43,169 nucleotides of DNA from positions 1 to 43,169 of the forward strand of contig CAZBUP010000006.1 in the NCBI GenBank assembly GCA_964495145.1, written 5' to 3'. The stretch's first letter is position 1, and every line of letters begins with the position of its first letter. The position numbers and the translations under genes were made by a program. The notes under the pieces are model-generated. The model ran no database searches, was not told the origin of the DNA, and worked only from the letters and a program-made list of their open reading frames with translations. The stretch is from UBA6120 sp964495145 (lineage in GTDB: Bacteria > Bacillota_I > Bacilli_A > RFN20 > CAG-826). Of this stretch, positions 24,656 to 33,159 are shown one piece after another.

Positions 24656-26152
24656 TCAAGCGGCGCTCGGCGACTGTTTGAATTCGCGCGAAGCCTGCTT
24701 GGTCAAATCCTTCTGCCAAGGAGCCTTATGATAGACGATGAAGGCAATCGCGGCCCGAAGCACTTCGACGAACCGATCGATCACGAAAATGAAAATGACC
24801 AAATCGGCCGGTAGACCAAAGAAAGAAAACACCGATTGTAAGCCGGGGCTGGCTTCGATAACGCCCGGAGAAATGAACGCGAACAAAGCCACCAAGGGCG
24901 CTTTGATGAGCAAATAAGGGATGTTGGTGATTAAGATCGGGGCTTTGGTATAGCCACCCGCCCGCGTAATGAATGTGACGTTCATGGCATAGAATAGGAA
25001 CGGCAATGCCAACGATTGCAAGATCATGGTGGTCGCCAGCAGTTGATTGCCGGCCGCATCGAACGAGAATAGGTACTGGATGATGGGAATCAAGCCAATC
25101 ATGATCAAAACCGTGACGAGGCTCATCATGACGATATAGCCGATCTGCCAGCGGGCATTGCGTTTCGCTTCTTCGATTTTCCCGGCTCCGAGACGAGTCC
25201 CCACCAAGATGGCGGCGGCCGTCCCCATGCCGCCCACGAACGCATGGATTAATTCGACCACCCGCGTCGAAACGTTGACGGCGGCGATGTTGGTGGCGTT
25301 GCCGCTATCGATGCGGGCATAAGCGAAAAACATGAACACGGCCAAAGCTTCGGTCAAGACTTGGGCAAACACGAGCGGCCAGCTCTTGCGCAAGATGTTC
25401 GACGAGAAATCGCGCGGAATTTCGAATAGCTCCGGCCATGTCCCGTGGAAAGCCGGTTTATGACGATAAAAGTAGAATAATAGAATGGCCAATTCCACCA
25501 ATCGCGATAGTAAGGTGGCTACGGCCGCTCCGATGACGCCCATCCCTAATGGATAAATCAAGATGTAATTCATCACGAAATTGAATACGGCGGCGCTGCC
25601 GCTGGCAATCAAAGGGATGGTCGTCTTTTTGACGGCCCGAAGGCAAAAGGATATAGCCACGCTGATCGAATAAGGGATGAAGGTCCAAGCAACGATGGCC
25701 AGGTACTTTTTTCCAAGTTCCAACATGACCAAACCCGACCCCATGCCAGTGGCGAACAAATATACAATCTCGTTTCTAAAGAAAAATCCAAGAATCAGCG
25801 AGGCGATACCGAATCCAACCGTCAACTTCAAACATAGGCCAAAGACTTTCTTCATGGCGCTTTGGTTTTTGGCTCCAAAATACTGGGCTAGAAAAATTGT
25901 GCACGAAATGGCCAATAGGATCATGATGTTTTCAAACGTCGTCATGAAGCGCCCGGCAATCATCACCGCGGCGGCTGATATTTCGCTGCCTCCGAGGCCA
26001 TATGTCATATTGCCCCAACGCCCGATCATGGCCGAATCCATCAAATTGACGCTGGCCGAGATCAGTTGCTGAAGCGCAATCGGAAAGGCGACGAAAAACA
26101 TTTCTTTATAGAAAGGTTTGTCACCAATGTACCGTCGGAAAAAAGCTTTCAT
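24656..26152 (-). CDS. MATE family efflux transporter
   Basis: The 498-residue protein has twelve hydrophobic helices in two related halves and typical MATE sequence: FPIALQQLISASVNLMDSAMIG at the N-terminus, and ARIDSGNATNIAAVNVSTRV with GGMGTAAAILVGTRLGAG in the second half. MATE proteins expel cationic drugs or metabolites using sodium or proton gradients. The start at ATG 26152 has GGAG five bases upstream; a GTG two codons earlier lies against that site. It is a single-gene unit between hsp20 and the NatAB pair, and the substrate is unknown. Confidence 0.93.
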   Translation of the reverse strand: MKAFFRRYIGDKPFYKEMFFVAFPIALQQLISASVNLMDSAMIGRWGNMTYGLGGSEISAAAVMIAGRFMTTFENIMILLAISCTIFLAQYFGAKNQSAMKKVFGLCLKLTVGFGIASLILGFFFRNEIVYLFATGMGSGLVMLELGKKYLAIVAWTFIPYSISVAISFCLRAVKKTTIPLIASGSAAVFNFVMNYILIYPLGMGVIGAAVATLLSRLVELAILLFYFYRHKPAFHGTWPELFEIPRDFSSNILRKSWPLVFAQVLTEALAVFMFFAYARIDSGNATNIAAVNVSTRVVELIHAFVGGMGTAAAILVGTRLGAGKIEEAKRNARWQIGYIVMMSLVTVLIMIGLIPIIQYLFSFDAAGNQLLATTMILQSLALPFLFYAMNVTFITRAGGYTKAPILITNIPYLLIKAPLVALFAFISPGVIEASPGLQSVFSFFGLPADLVIFIFVIDRFVEVLRAAIAFIVYHKAPWQKDLTKQASREFKQSPSAA

Positions 26153-26223
26153 ATGCACTCCGCATTATTGTATGGTAAAACAAATGTTATTAAAAGCAGT
26201 AATACATATTAAGGCCTAATTGG

Positions 26224-26252
26224 CAAAAGAAAAAGCGCCCGATTGGGCGCTT
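26224..26252 (-). terminator. Terminator of hsp20
   Basis: On the minus strand, AAGCGCCC-AATC-GGGCGCTT forms an 8-bp stem followed by TTTCTTTTG, 18 bases after the hsp20 stop. Confidence 0.87.
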
Positions 26253-26270
26253 CGGAAGCCAAGGCCTCGA

Positions 26271-26702
26271 TTACTCGATTTCGATTTTGTGCTTGGTTTC
26301 TTCTTTCTCGGGAACGGTTTTGGGGACCACCAGGGTCAAGACACCATTTTCGAGTTTGGCTTTGATGTCTTTTTGCTGGATGTCCTCGCCGACATAGAAG
26401 GAACGGCAAGCCGAACGATAATAACGTTCGCGCCGGACGTAGTTCGCCTTTTCTTCGTCAGATTCGGCATTTTGTTCAGCGGTGATCGTCAAATAGCCGT
26501 TTTCAAGCGCGATGTCGACATTTTCTTTGGCGATGCCTGGAACATTGATCGAGAGTTCGTAGTCATTGTCGGTCTCTTTGATGTCGGTTTGGAGCCCCTG
26601 GTTCATCCAGTTGCCGCTGCGGCGGTGCCGGAAGGGATCCATTGGGAACCAATCTTCGAAAATCGAACCCGGATTCAGCAATGAGAATTTGTTGTCTAGC
26701 AT
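26271..26702 (-). CDS. Small heat-shock protein (Hsp20/alpha-crystallin)
   Basis: The 143-residue protein has an N-terminal arm (FSLLNPGSIFEDWF) and an alpha-crystallin domain with YELSINVPGIAKENVDIALENGYLTITAE and the closing pattern AKLENGVLTLVVPK. The C-terminal tail ends with IEIE, the IxI-type motif used in oligomer assembly. It binds unfolding proteins without ATP. AGGAGG sits nine bases before the ATG. The promoter carries the same CIRCE variant as htpG, so both should be released together on heat shock. Confidence 0.96.
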   Translation of the reverse strand: MLDNKFSLLNPGSIFEDWFPMDPFRHRRSGNWMNQGLQTDIKETDNDYELSINVPGIAKENVDIALENGYLTITAEQNAESDEEKANYVRRERYYRSACRSFYVGEDIQQKDIKAKLENGVLTLVVPKTVPEKEETKHKIEIE

Positions 26703-26759
26703 AAATATGTGCCTCCTTTTAATGATGTTTTTTCAGCGCCTCTTCGGTGGCGCAAGTAT

Positions 26760-26787
26760 ATTCTACCACACTTTTTGGCACTGTCAA
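26760..26787 (-). promoter_or_regulatory. hsp20 promoter
   Basis: On the minus strand, TTGACA (26782-26787) lies 16 bp from TAGAAT (26760-26765), the same spacing as at htpG. A long leader of about 50 bases separates it from the ATG. Confidence 0.72.
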
Positions 26788-26801
26788 GCAATGAGTGCTA
26801 A
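26775..26801 (-). promoter_or_regulatory. CIRCE operator (HrcA site) upstream of hsp20
   Basis: TTAGCACTC-N9-CAGTGCCAA, with the same two changes in the second half-site as at htpG. It overlaps the -35 box in the same register. Confidence 0.87.
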
Positions 26802-26906
26802 TATATTGAATCATTACTATCTTTTCTTTTTCTTTCTGTTTTCACAAGCACAAAACGAGGATGCGATGCAGCCTAGATTGCTTTTTCGGCATGGTAGCGC
26901 GCCTAT

Positions 26907-26955
26907 CCTTTCAATGATGCATTTCCGCGTTAAAATGATGGCAACCTTTGAAAGG
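26907..26955. promoter_or_regulatory. Inverted repeat around the lipoprotein-operon promoter
   Basis: CCTTTCAA (26907-26914) and TTGAAAGG (26948-26955) are perfect 8-bp inverted copies 33 bases apart, flanking a TAAAAT box at 26931-26936. The right arm includes part of the ribosome site. A regulator, perhaps the LytTR protein encoded here, could bind; this is speculative. Confidence 0.35.
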
Positions 26956-26965
26956 AAGATATTTC

Positions 26966-27598
26966 ATGAACACACATTCATTCACGAAAGCGACGATTGC
27001 CTTGACGATTGGCCTGATTGGCCTATCCAGTTGTTCGCTTGCTGCCGCACCATTGACTCGATTCGTCACCGCCGCTGCCGATGTACAAGCCGAGACTACA
27101 TCGTTCGATGAAGCCAATAGTTTGGACACGGTTCAATTCGCTTCCGCTATCGCTTTGAGAAAGGAAGCCGGTGAAAACGACATTTTGACTGACGCGGATA
27201 AAATTCAAGCCATCCTAGAGGCGCGGACCGCCATTATGGATAAACAGCAAATGATCAATACGGTCAAGATGGACATAACCATTAATTTCAATGATGTCAA
27301 AGCCTTGCGTGACGCCTTTGTCGAACAGGAACTGGAACTGACGACCGAAGAGCGGGCTTGGCTTCTCGAATTAAGAAACGAATTGGCCGACATGCGTGAC
27401 CAAGCCAAGGTCACCATCGGAAAAGTATATGCGGCCATCGGCGAACTCCGAGGTCAGTACCAACTTGCCAATCTCGACCTAATCTATTCCGTTTACTTGA
27501 CGGCCAACATCCACATGGAAACAAGACTGGACCTGATCAATCGATTAGATGCTATCATTATCGAAGTTAAGGATTTCTTGACGATAAAGGTGGGATAG
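26966..27598 (+). CDS. Predicted lipoprotein, helical, unknown function
   Basis: This 210-residue protein starts with a lipoprotein signal, LIGLSSC, with the lipid cysteine at residue 23. The mature part is mostly helical, with charged heptad-like stretches such as LTTEERAWLLELRNELADM near residue 130 and a second helix pair to the end. I recognise no family. AAGGA is nine bases before ATG 26966. It is the first gene of a three-gene unit, with the LytTR regulator starting one base after its stop, so it may be a surface sensor or an autoregulated product of that system. Confidence 0.7.
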   Translation: MNTHSFTKATIALTIGLIGLSSCSLAAAPLTRFVTAAADVQAETTSFDEANSLDTVQFASAIALRKEAGENDILTDADKIQAILEARTAIMDKQQMINTVKMDITINFNDVKALRDAFVEQELELTTEERAWLLELRNELADMRDQAKVTIGKVYAAIGELRGQYQLANLDLIYSVYLTANIHMETRLDLINRLDAIIIEVKDFLTIKVG

Positions 27599-27599
27599 C

Positions 27600-28046
27600 A
27601 TGAAGATTGACATCAAGCCCAGTCCCGATGTCGCAGACATTGAAATATCGATCCGTTATAAAGAAGAAAACGAGGAACTCGACCATATCGTAGCCCTATT
27701 GGGCACGGTGCAACAAACGATTATCGGCCGTCAAGATGAAAAGTCCTATCCTTTGCGGCCACTCGACATCTTTTATTTTGAAAGCGTTGACAATCGGGTG
27801 TACGCCTATACCGAAAATGACACGTTTGAAGTCAAGTTAAAGCTTTATGAACTCGAACAGCTTCTCGACGACGCTCCCTTCGTGCGCGTGTCCATCAGCA
27901 CGATTATCAATACCCAGAAGATTGATCATTTCAAAACCAGCATCAATGGCAAAATGGAATCCTACTTAAAGAATGGCGATATTGTCTCTGTTTCTAGAAA
28001 CTACGTCCCTCAGATGAAATTGGCTTTAGGAGGACGATTAAAATGA
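27600..28046 (+). CDS. LytTR-domain transcriptional regulator
   Basis: The 148-residue protein lacks a receiver domain. Its C-terminal two-thirds match a LytTR DNA-binding domain: DIFYFESVDNRVYAYTEND, then LEQLLDDAPFVRVSISTIINTQKI and GDIVSVSRNYVPQMK. Short LytTR proteins followed by a small membrane protein form LytTR regulatory systems, in which the membrane partner restrains the regulator (HdrR/HdrM and BrsR/BrsM in Streptococcus). The next gene fits that partner and overlaps by four bases (ATGA). Its targets are unknown; the upstream lipoprotein gene is the nearest candidate. Confidence 0.88.
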   Translation: MKIDIKPSPDVADIEISIRYKEENEELDHIVALLGTVQQTIIGRQDEKSYPLRPLDIFYFESVDNRVYAYTENDTFEVKLKLYELEQLLDDAPFVRVSISTIINTQKIDHFKTSINGKMESYLKNGDIVSVSRNYVPQMKLALGGRLK

Positions 28047-28441
28047 TGAAAAAAATATGGCAGCGCTTTTTGGTTTCCTTCTTCTTCACGACCTTAGGTT
28101 TGCTTCTCGTCAACGTCGTCGTCTTTCGACGCTTAGGTGAAACGTTCCCGCATTTCATCATGGTGATCGGGTCTTTGTTAATTGCCGCGTCCATCACCTT
28201 GTCGATTACTTTGTTCCGAATTCAAAAATTGAATAGTCTGCTCGCCACTTTGTTTGGTTTGATTCCCTTATTGGCCATTCCGCTCATCCTTCGGCGTATA
28301 TATGGGGTGATTTTGTTCCGGTTCTCATTCGTGATCATCATCGCCTTCGCCGTTTGCGCAGTCATTTACGCCATCGCCGTCTTGATCGTAGCCAACCGCT
28401 ATAAAAAAGAAGAAAAAGACCTCAACGAACTGCTCAAGTAA
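28043..28441 (+). CDS. DUF3021-like four-helix membrane protein
   Basis: The 132-residue protein has four membrane helices, at about residues 10-30, 37-57, 66-84 and 90-115, and a charged C-terminal tail, RYKKEEKDLNELLK. Its size, topology and overlap with a LytTR gene match DUF3021 proteins, the proposed membrane-bound inhibitors of their LytTR partners. GGAGG lies nine bases before ATG 28043; the second ATG is at 28046. It is the last gene of the unit. Confidence 0.8.
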   Translation: MMKKIWQRFLVSFFFTTLGLLLVNVVVFRRLGETFPHFIMVIGSLLIAASITLSITLFRIQKLNSLLATLFGLIPLLAIPLILRRIYGVILFRFSFVIIIAFAVCAVIYAIAVLIVANRYKKEEKDLNELLK

Positions 28442-28454
28442 CTTGTCACATCGA

Positions 28455-28484
28455 TTGCCAAAAATGGTTACAATCGGTTAAAAT
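28455..28484 (+). promoter_or_regulatory. Promoter of lplA
   Basis: TTGCCA (28455-28460) and TAAAAT (28479-28484) are 18 bp apart, 22 bases before the lplA start, which also has AGGA upstream. Confidence 0.6.
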
Positions 28485-28506
28485 CATTTTTATTAGGATA
28501 ATCACC

Positions 28507-29502
28507 ATGAAAACCATCATCAACGATTCGCTTGATCCGCGTTATAACCTGGCTTTGGAAGAGTATGTCCTCAAACATCTCGATACCAAAGAAGATTTTG
28601 TCCTGCTATGGCAAAACGCCAATAGCGTCATCATCGGACGCAACCAAAACACGATTGAGGAAGTCAACGCCGCTTATGTCGCCAGCCATCAGGTAAACGT
28701 CGTGCGCCGGATTACCGGCGGCGGGGCCGTCTACCACGACATGGGCAATCTTAATTTTTCGTTTATTACCGCCTCAGCCTTCGACAATGTGAATAACTAC
28801 CGAAAGTTCATCGATCCGGTGGTCGCCGCCTTGCGGAGTTTCGGGGTTCCGGCCGAGTTTTCGGGCCGCAACGACATCGTCGTCGACGGGATGAAGATCT
28901 CCGGCAACGCCCAAGCCTACCACAAACATCGCATGCTTCACCACGGCACCATCTTGCTGAACGCCGACTTGACGATGATCTTCAACGTCTTGGACGTCAA
29001 ACCCGACAAGATCGCTTCCAAAGGCATCAAAAGCAATCGGGCCCGAGTCACCAATATCATGCCTTATCTTAAAGAACCGGTCACCATGGCCGAATTCAAA
29101 GACCGCTTGTTGAAATATTTGCTTGGCAGTGAAGACATCGCGCGCCACATCTATATGCTGACTAGTCACGATCAGGCTAAAATCCAAGAATTGATTATGA
29201 CAAAGTACGCCACCTGGGAATGGAATTACGGCCAATCGCCCGCTTTCTCTTTAGAACGCAAAGGCCGTTATGACGGCGGCGGCATCGCCATCCGCCTCAA
29301 CATCGATGACGGATTGATCAAAGACTGCCGCATCTACGGCGATTTTCTCGGGGTTGAAGACATCGCCGGCCTTGAATCGCGATTACTGGGCGTCCGCTAT
29401 GATCGATCGGCCTTGGAAGAACGGCTTTCAACCATCGATTTGGATCGATATTTACTCAAAATATCCCGGGAAAATATTCTCGATTGTCTCTTCAATCAAT
29501 AA
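28507..29502 (+). CDS. lplA: Lipoate-protein ligase A
   Basis: The 331-residue enzyme activates free lipoate with ATP and attaches it to the lipoyl-lysine of E2 or related proteins. The catalytic domain shows the family motifs RRITGGGAVYHDMGNLNFSF (about residues 64-83) and GRNDIVVDGMKISGNAQ with its active-site lysine. An accessory C-terminal domain fills about residues 240-331. No lipoate synthesis genes are seen in the window. Its position facing the pdh operon suggests that it charges the E2 encoded there. It ends in a terminator shared with pdhD. Confidence 0.95.
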   Translation: MKTIINDSLDPRYNLALEEYVLKHLDTKEDFVLLWQNANSVIIGRNQNTIEEVNAAYVASHQVNVVRRITGGGAVYHDMGNLNFSFITASAFDNVNNYRKFIDPVVAALRSFGVPAEFSGRNDIVVDGMKISGNAQAYHKHRMLHHGTILLNADLTMIFNVLDVKPDKIASKGIKSNRARVTNIMPYLKEPVTMAEFKDRLLKYLLGSEDIARHIYMLTSHDQAKIQELIMTKYATWEWNYGQSPAFSLERKGRYDGGGIAIRLNIDDGLIKDCRIYGDFLGVEDIAGLESRLLGVRYDRSALEERLSTIDLDRYLLKISRENILDCLFNQ

Positions 29503-29532
29503 AAAAATACCGGCGATTTGCCGGTATTTTCA
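29500..29532. terminator. Bidirectional terminator between lplA and lpdA
   Basis: AATACCGGC-GATTT-GCCGGTATT is a 9-bp stem with an A-run before it and a T-run after it, so it can serve both convergent genes. Confidence 0.88.
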
Positions 29533-30906
29533 TTAAATATGAATGGGTTTATTGACGATTCCATGGGTCACTTCATGGATCATTTCCGACAATGAAGGAT
29601 GGGGATGGATCGTGGCCACGATTTCTTCGGCCGTGGCTTCAAGGACCATGGCCAGCGACGCTTCGGTGATCATTTCGGTAGCCGAGGCCGCAAAGATGTG
29701 GACACCCAGAATCTCGCCATAAGCTCGCGAGGCGATGATTTTTACGAGGCCGTCTTTTTCATTTTCCGCCAAGGCTTTGCCGTTAGCAAGAAGGGGGAAG
29801 GTCGCCACTTTGTAATCGAGTCCCTGTTCGCGTGCCTGAAGTTCGGTCAAGCCCACCTGGGCGATTTCCGGGAAGGTGTAGATACCGGCCGGGATTATTT
29901 TGAAATCAAGCGGATGCTCAATCCCGGCAATGTGTTCGGCGGCGACGATGCCCTCGCGGGAAGCCACGTGGGCCAACATGTGGAAACCCAAAACGTCGCC
30001 GATGGCGTAGACATCTCTCAGCGAGGTCCGCATCAGATTATCGACTTTAATGCCGGTCTTTGACATTTCCAGGTTCAATTTTTCGTAGCCTTTGGTATTC
30101 GGACGCATGCCGGTGGCCAATAGTATCATCTCGGCTTCCAATCGGGTTTGAACACCGCCTTTGTCGCAAATGACTCCATTTTCGGTAATTTCCGTGATGT
30201 TGGTGCCGGTCATGACGGTAATTCCGTCTTTGACGATTTTTTTCAAAAACAGGTTGCGAATCTCGTCATCGACGGTTACGAGCGTGGTCGCTTCGCGTTC
30301 CAATATCTTGACGTTGACGCCCAAGGTATTGAAGATAGTAGCAAACTCCATGCCGATGACCCCGCCACCGATAACAATCAAGGATTTAGGCAACGACGTC
30401 TTGGTCAATATCTCTTTGGAAGTGACCACGAAACCGCGTTCATAAGCTTCCCGCAAACCCTTGATCGGCGGGAAAGCCGGGCTGGCGCCGGTGGCGATGA
30501 TCATTTTTTTGGTTTCGATCGTTTCACCATTGACCTCGACGTGATGTGCGTCAAGCGCCTCGGCATAGCCATTGATGACGGTCACGCCGTTTTTTTTAAG
30601 CAATCCGAACACGCCGCCGGTCAATTTTTTGACGATGCCGTCTTTACGGTCGATCATTTTTGGATAATCGATTTCGACTTGGTCCATCTTGGCGGTAATG
30701 CCATAATCCGAGGCATGTTTAAAGGAATCGAAAACCTTGGCGCTCTTGAGCATGGCTTTGGTCGGTATGCAGCCCCAATTGAGGCAGACCCCGCCGATGG
30801 CTTCTTTTTCAATCATGACGACTTGATAACCGAGTTGCGCGGCTTTGATGGCGGCGACATAACCGCCCGGACCGCCCCCGATAATCGTGACATCGAATGT
30901 TTTCAT
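29533..30906 (-). CDS. pdhD: Dihydrolipoyl dehydrogenase (PDH E3)
   Basis: The 457-residue flavoprotein reoxidises dihydrolipoamide with NAD. The FAD-binding GGGPGGYVAAI motif is at residues 10-20, and the redox disulfide GGVCLNWGC has Cys41 and Cys46. The NAD-binding motif is VIGGGVIGMEFA (about residue 178), and the C-terminal dimer domain carries the catalytic HPHPSLSEM. No lipoyl domain is fused at its N-terminus, unlike some Mollicutes E3 proteins. It is the last gene of the pdhABCD operon and starts seven bases after the pdhC stop. Confidence 0.97.
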   Translation of the reverse strand: MKTFDVTIIGGGPGGYVAAIKAAQLGYQVVMIEKEAIGGVCLNWGCIPTKAMLKSAKVFDSFKHASDYGITAKMDQVEIDYPKMIDRKDGIVKKLTGGVFGLLKKNGVTVINGYAEALDAHHVEVNGETIETKKMIIATGASPAFPPIKGLREAYERGFVVTSKEILTKTSLPKSLIVIGGGVIGMEFATIFNTLGVNVKILEREATTLVTVDDEIRNLFLKKIVKDGITVMTGTNITEITENGVICDKGGVQTRLEAEMILLATGMRPNTKGYEKLNLEMSKTGIKVDNLMRTSLRDVYAIGDVLGFHMLAHVASREGIVAAEHIAGIEHPLDFKIIPAGIYTFPEIAQVGLTELQAREQGLDYKVATFPLLANGKALAENEKDGLVKIIASRAYGEILGVHIFAASATEMITEASLAMVLEATAEEIVATIHPHPSLSEMIHEVTHGIVNKPIHI

Positions 30907-30913
30907 ATGACTC

Positions 30914-32161
30914 CTATTTCAACCGCAATAACAAACTCGCGGGATCTGATAAATATTCTTTCAGCCTGACGAGGAATCGGCCCCCGTCGGCCCCATCGAC
31001 GATGCGATGGTCGATTGTTAATGATAACGGAAGCACGTCCCTGACGACGATTTGACCCGATTCATCGACGATTGGCTTCTTATAGATGCCGCCGATGCCA
31101 AGTATCGCCACTTCCGGATGTTTGATGACCGGCGTGCCGTATTTAGTGCCGAAGGCCCCGTAGTTTGTCAAGGTAAAGGTCCCGTTTTGAAGCGTGTCCA
31201 GTTTGATGGTCCGTTCGCGAGCCTCGGTGGCCACCCGATCGATGTCTTGGGCCAATTCCATGATCGATTTGGTATCGGCGTCTTTGATGTTCGGCACGAT
31301 CAATCCGTCGTTGGTGTCGACGGCGATGCCCAAATTAATCTGTTTCTTAAAGATAATCTCGTCATTTTCATGGTCAAAACTGCTATTCAGCAAGGGATAT
31401 TCCCGCAGGGCCAAGGTTACCGCTTTGGCGATGAAAGCCAAATAGGTCAGCTTGACGCCTTGGGCTTTGGCGGCGTCTTTATGCCGCTCACGCGTTTCGA
31501 CGAGGCGATGCACGTCATATTCGTCCATCAAGGTCGTCATCGGGATGACGGCGTTCGCGACGCTCATGGCGTTGACGATCGTTTTTCTCAGTTTCGATAT
31601 TTTGACGCGGGTCACTTCATTTTCACTGAAGGTCGGCATGGTGACTTTTAATGACGGTGCCGACGAGGTTTTTTCTTGAGAAGAGGCAACTTTCATGATG
31701 TCTTCCTTCATGATGCGGCCGTTTTCGCCGCTGCCAGAAATCATCTTTAAATCGACGCCCAAATCGGCGGCCATTTTCCGGGCGACGGGTGTTGCNNNNN
31801 NNNNNATTTCATCCGACGCTTGGATGACTTCATCCGATACCTCGATTGATCCCACCACGCCGGCGGATTTCTCCTGGACAATCGGTTTTTCCTTGTTTGG
31901 AATCGCTGGTTCAGCCCGGGCTTGACCCGTCTCGTCAATCCAAACCAATGTATCACCGACGTGAATCGTTTGACCGACCTCGGCTCCCAATTGATGAATG
32001 ACGCCGCTGACCGGGGAGGGTAAATCGGCGTTGACCTTATCGGTTTCGACGACCACGAGCGGCTTGCCTTCCTTGACGGACTCGCCTACTTTGACGAGCC
32101 ACTTCAGTATTTGGCCTTCGTGAATGCCTTCGCCGATATCGGCAAATTTAAATTCGAACAT
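30914..32161 (-). CDS. pdhC: Dihydrolipoyl acetyltransferase (PDH E2), with assembly gap
   Basis: The domain order is a lipoyl domain (residues 1-75, with the lipoyl-lysine Lys42 in ETDKVNA), a linker, a peripheral subunit-binding domain with TPVARKMAADLGVDL, and a catalytic core closing with DHRIVDGADGG. It passes acetyl groups from E1 to CoA. About 415 residues are counted, but 10 N at 31796-31805 fall at the end of the linker, so the true length is unknown; the frame is kept as drawn. GGAGG lies seven bases before the ATG. A single lipoyl domain is present. Confidence 0.96.
   Translation of the reverse strand: MFEFKFADIGEGIHEGQILKWLVKVGESVKEGKPLVVVETDKVNADLPSPVSGVIHQLGAEVGQTIHVGDTLVWIDETGQARAEPAIPNKEKPIVQEKSAGVVGSIEVSDEVIQASDEXXXXATPVARKMAADLGVDLKMISGSGENGRIMKEDIMKVASSQEKTSSAPSLKVTMPTFSENEVTRVKISKLRKTIVNAMSVANAVIPMTTLMDEYDVHRLVETRERHKDAAKAQGVKLTYLAFIAKAVTLALREYPLLNSSFDHENDEIIFKKQINLGIAVDTNDGLIVPNIKDADTKSIMELAQDIDRVATEARERTIKLDTLQNGTFTLTNYGAFGTKYGTPVIKHPEVAILGIGGIYKKPIVDESGQIVVRDVLPLSLTIDHRIVDGADGGRFLVRLKEYLSDPASLLLRLK
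31796..31805. other. Assembly gap (10 N) inside pdhC
   Basis: Ten undetermined bases lie within the linker between the lipoyl and subunit-binding domains. Linkers of E2 are often repetitive, which may have caused the break; the 10 may be a placeholder, not a measured length. Confidence 0.99.
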
Positions 32162-32172
32162 ATGGATACCTC

Positions 32173-33156
32173 CTAGACTTTGTAATCGACCAGCGACTTG
32201 ATTTCGTGGGCGATCCGTTTGGGATCGATGGTTTGATGGTGCTCGCCGCGGGGAAGCGGGATGGCGATGTCGAACCCCGTCAAACGGACGGGCGGGGCTT
32301 CGAGCGATAAGAAGGCATTTTCGATGACGCGGGTAATAATTTCGGTGGCAAAGCCAAGGGTGCGGACCGCTTCATGGACCACTAGAAGCCTCCCTGTCTT
32401 TTTAACGGAAGCGACGATGGTTTCGGTATCCATCGGGACGATGGTCCGCAGATCGATCAATTCAACCGAAATCTGGTCTTTTTCCAGATTCTTGATGGCC
32501 GTTTGCACTTCCCGGACCATGGAACCCCAAGCGACGACGGTAATTTGGTCACCCGGTTGCACGATGCGGGCTTTGCCGATTGGGACCAAGTATTCGGTTT
32601 CCGGCACTTCTTGTTTAAAGGCCCGGTAGATTTTTTTCGGTTCGAAAAACACGACCGGATCGGGATCTTGGATGGCCGCGGCCATCAGTCCTTTGGCGTC
32701 GTATGGCGTCGAGGGAATCACGATTTTGATCCCGGGAATGTGGGCGATGAACGATTCGACGGCTTCCGAGTGATGTTCCAGGGCGCGTATGCCGCCGCCC
32801 CAAGGCATGCGCAGGACCATCGGGACGCTGTATTTGCCCCGCGAGCGGTTGCGCATCCGGCCCAGGTGGACGGCAATTTGGTTGAAAGCGTTGAACATGA
32901 AACCTTCAAATTGCATTTCGGCCACAGGTCTGAGCCCGTTGATGGCCATGCCAATAGCCGAGCCGACGATGCCGGCTTCGGAAATCGGGGTATCAAAGAC
33001 CCGGTCGGCGCCGAATTCTTGTTGTAATCCTTTGGTGACGCGGAAAACGCCGCCTTCGAATCCGGCGTCTTCGCCGAACACGACGACGCTTTTGTCTTTG
33101 CGCATTTGTTCCGCCAGAGCGGCATTGATTGCTTGTAGCAATGTCATTTCAGCCAT
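32173..33156 (-). CDS. pdhB: Pyruvate dehydrogenase E1 beta subunit
   Basis: The 327-residue protein is the beta chain of the E1 heterotetramer that decarboxylates pyruvate. Typical sequence includes FGEDAGFEGGVFRVTKGLQ near residue 27, DTPISEAGIVGSAIGMAINGLRPVAEMQF (about 55-83) and the C-terminal transketolase segment VVHEAVRTLGFATEI. GGAGG lies eight bases before the ATG, and the start is three bases after the pdhA stop. Confidence 0.96.
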   Translation of the reverse strand: MAEMTLLQAINAALAEQMRKDKSVVVFGEDAGFEGGVFRVTKGLQQEFGADRVFDTPISEAGIVGSAIGMAINGLRPVAEMQFEGFMFNAFNQIAVHLGRMRNRSRGKYSVPMVLRMPWGGGIRALEHHSEAVESFIAHIPGIKIVIPSTPYDAKGLMAAAIQDPDPVVFFEPKKIYRAFKQEVPETEYLVPIGKARIVQPGDQITVVAWGSMVREVQTAIKNLEKDQISVELIDLRTIVPMDTETIVASVKKTGRLLVVHEAVRTLGFATEIITRVIENAFLSLEAPPVRLTGFDIAIPLPRGEHHQTIDPKRIAHEIKSLVDYKV

Positions 33157-33159
33157 AAG

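Noticed and set aside
30148..30969. 273-codon ORF on the plus strand
   Set aside because: It lies opposite pdhD, whose protein is fully conserved. The composition is typical of an antisense shadow in GC-rich third positions, with no ribosome site.
31052..31651. 199-codon ORF on the plus strand
   Set aside because: It is antisense to the conserved catalytic core of pdhC.
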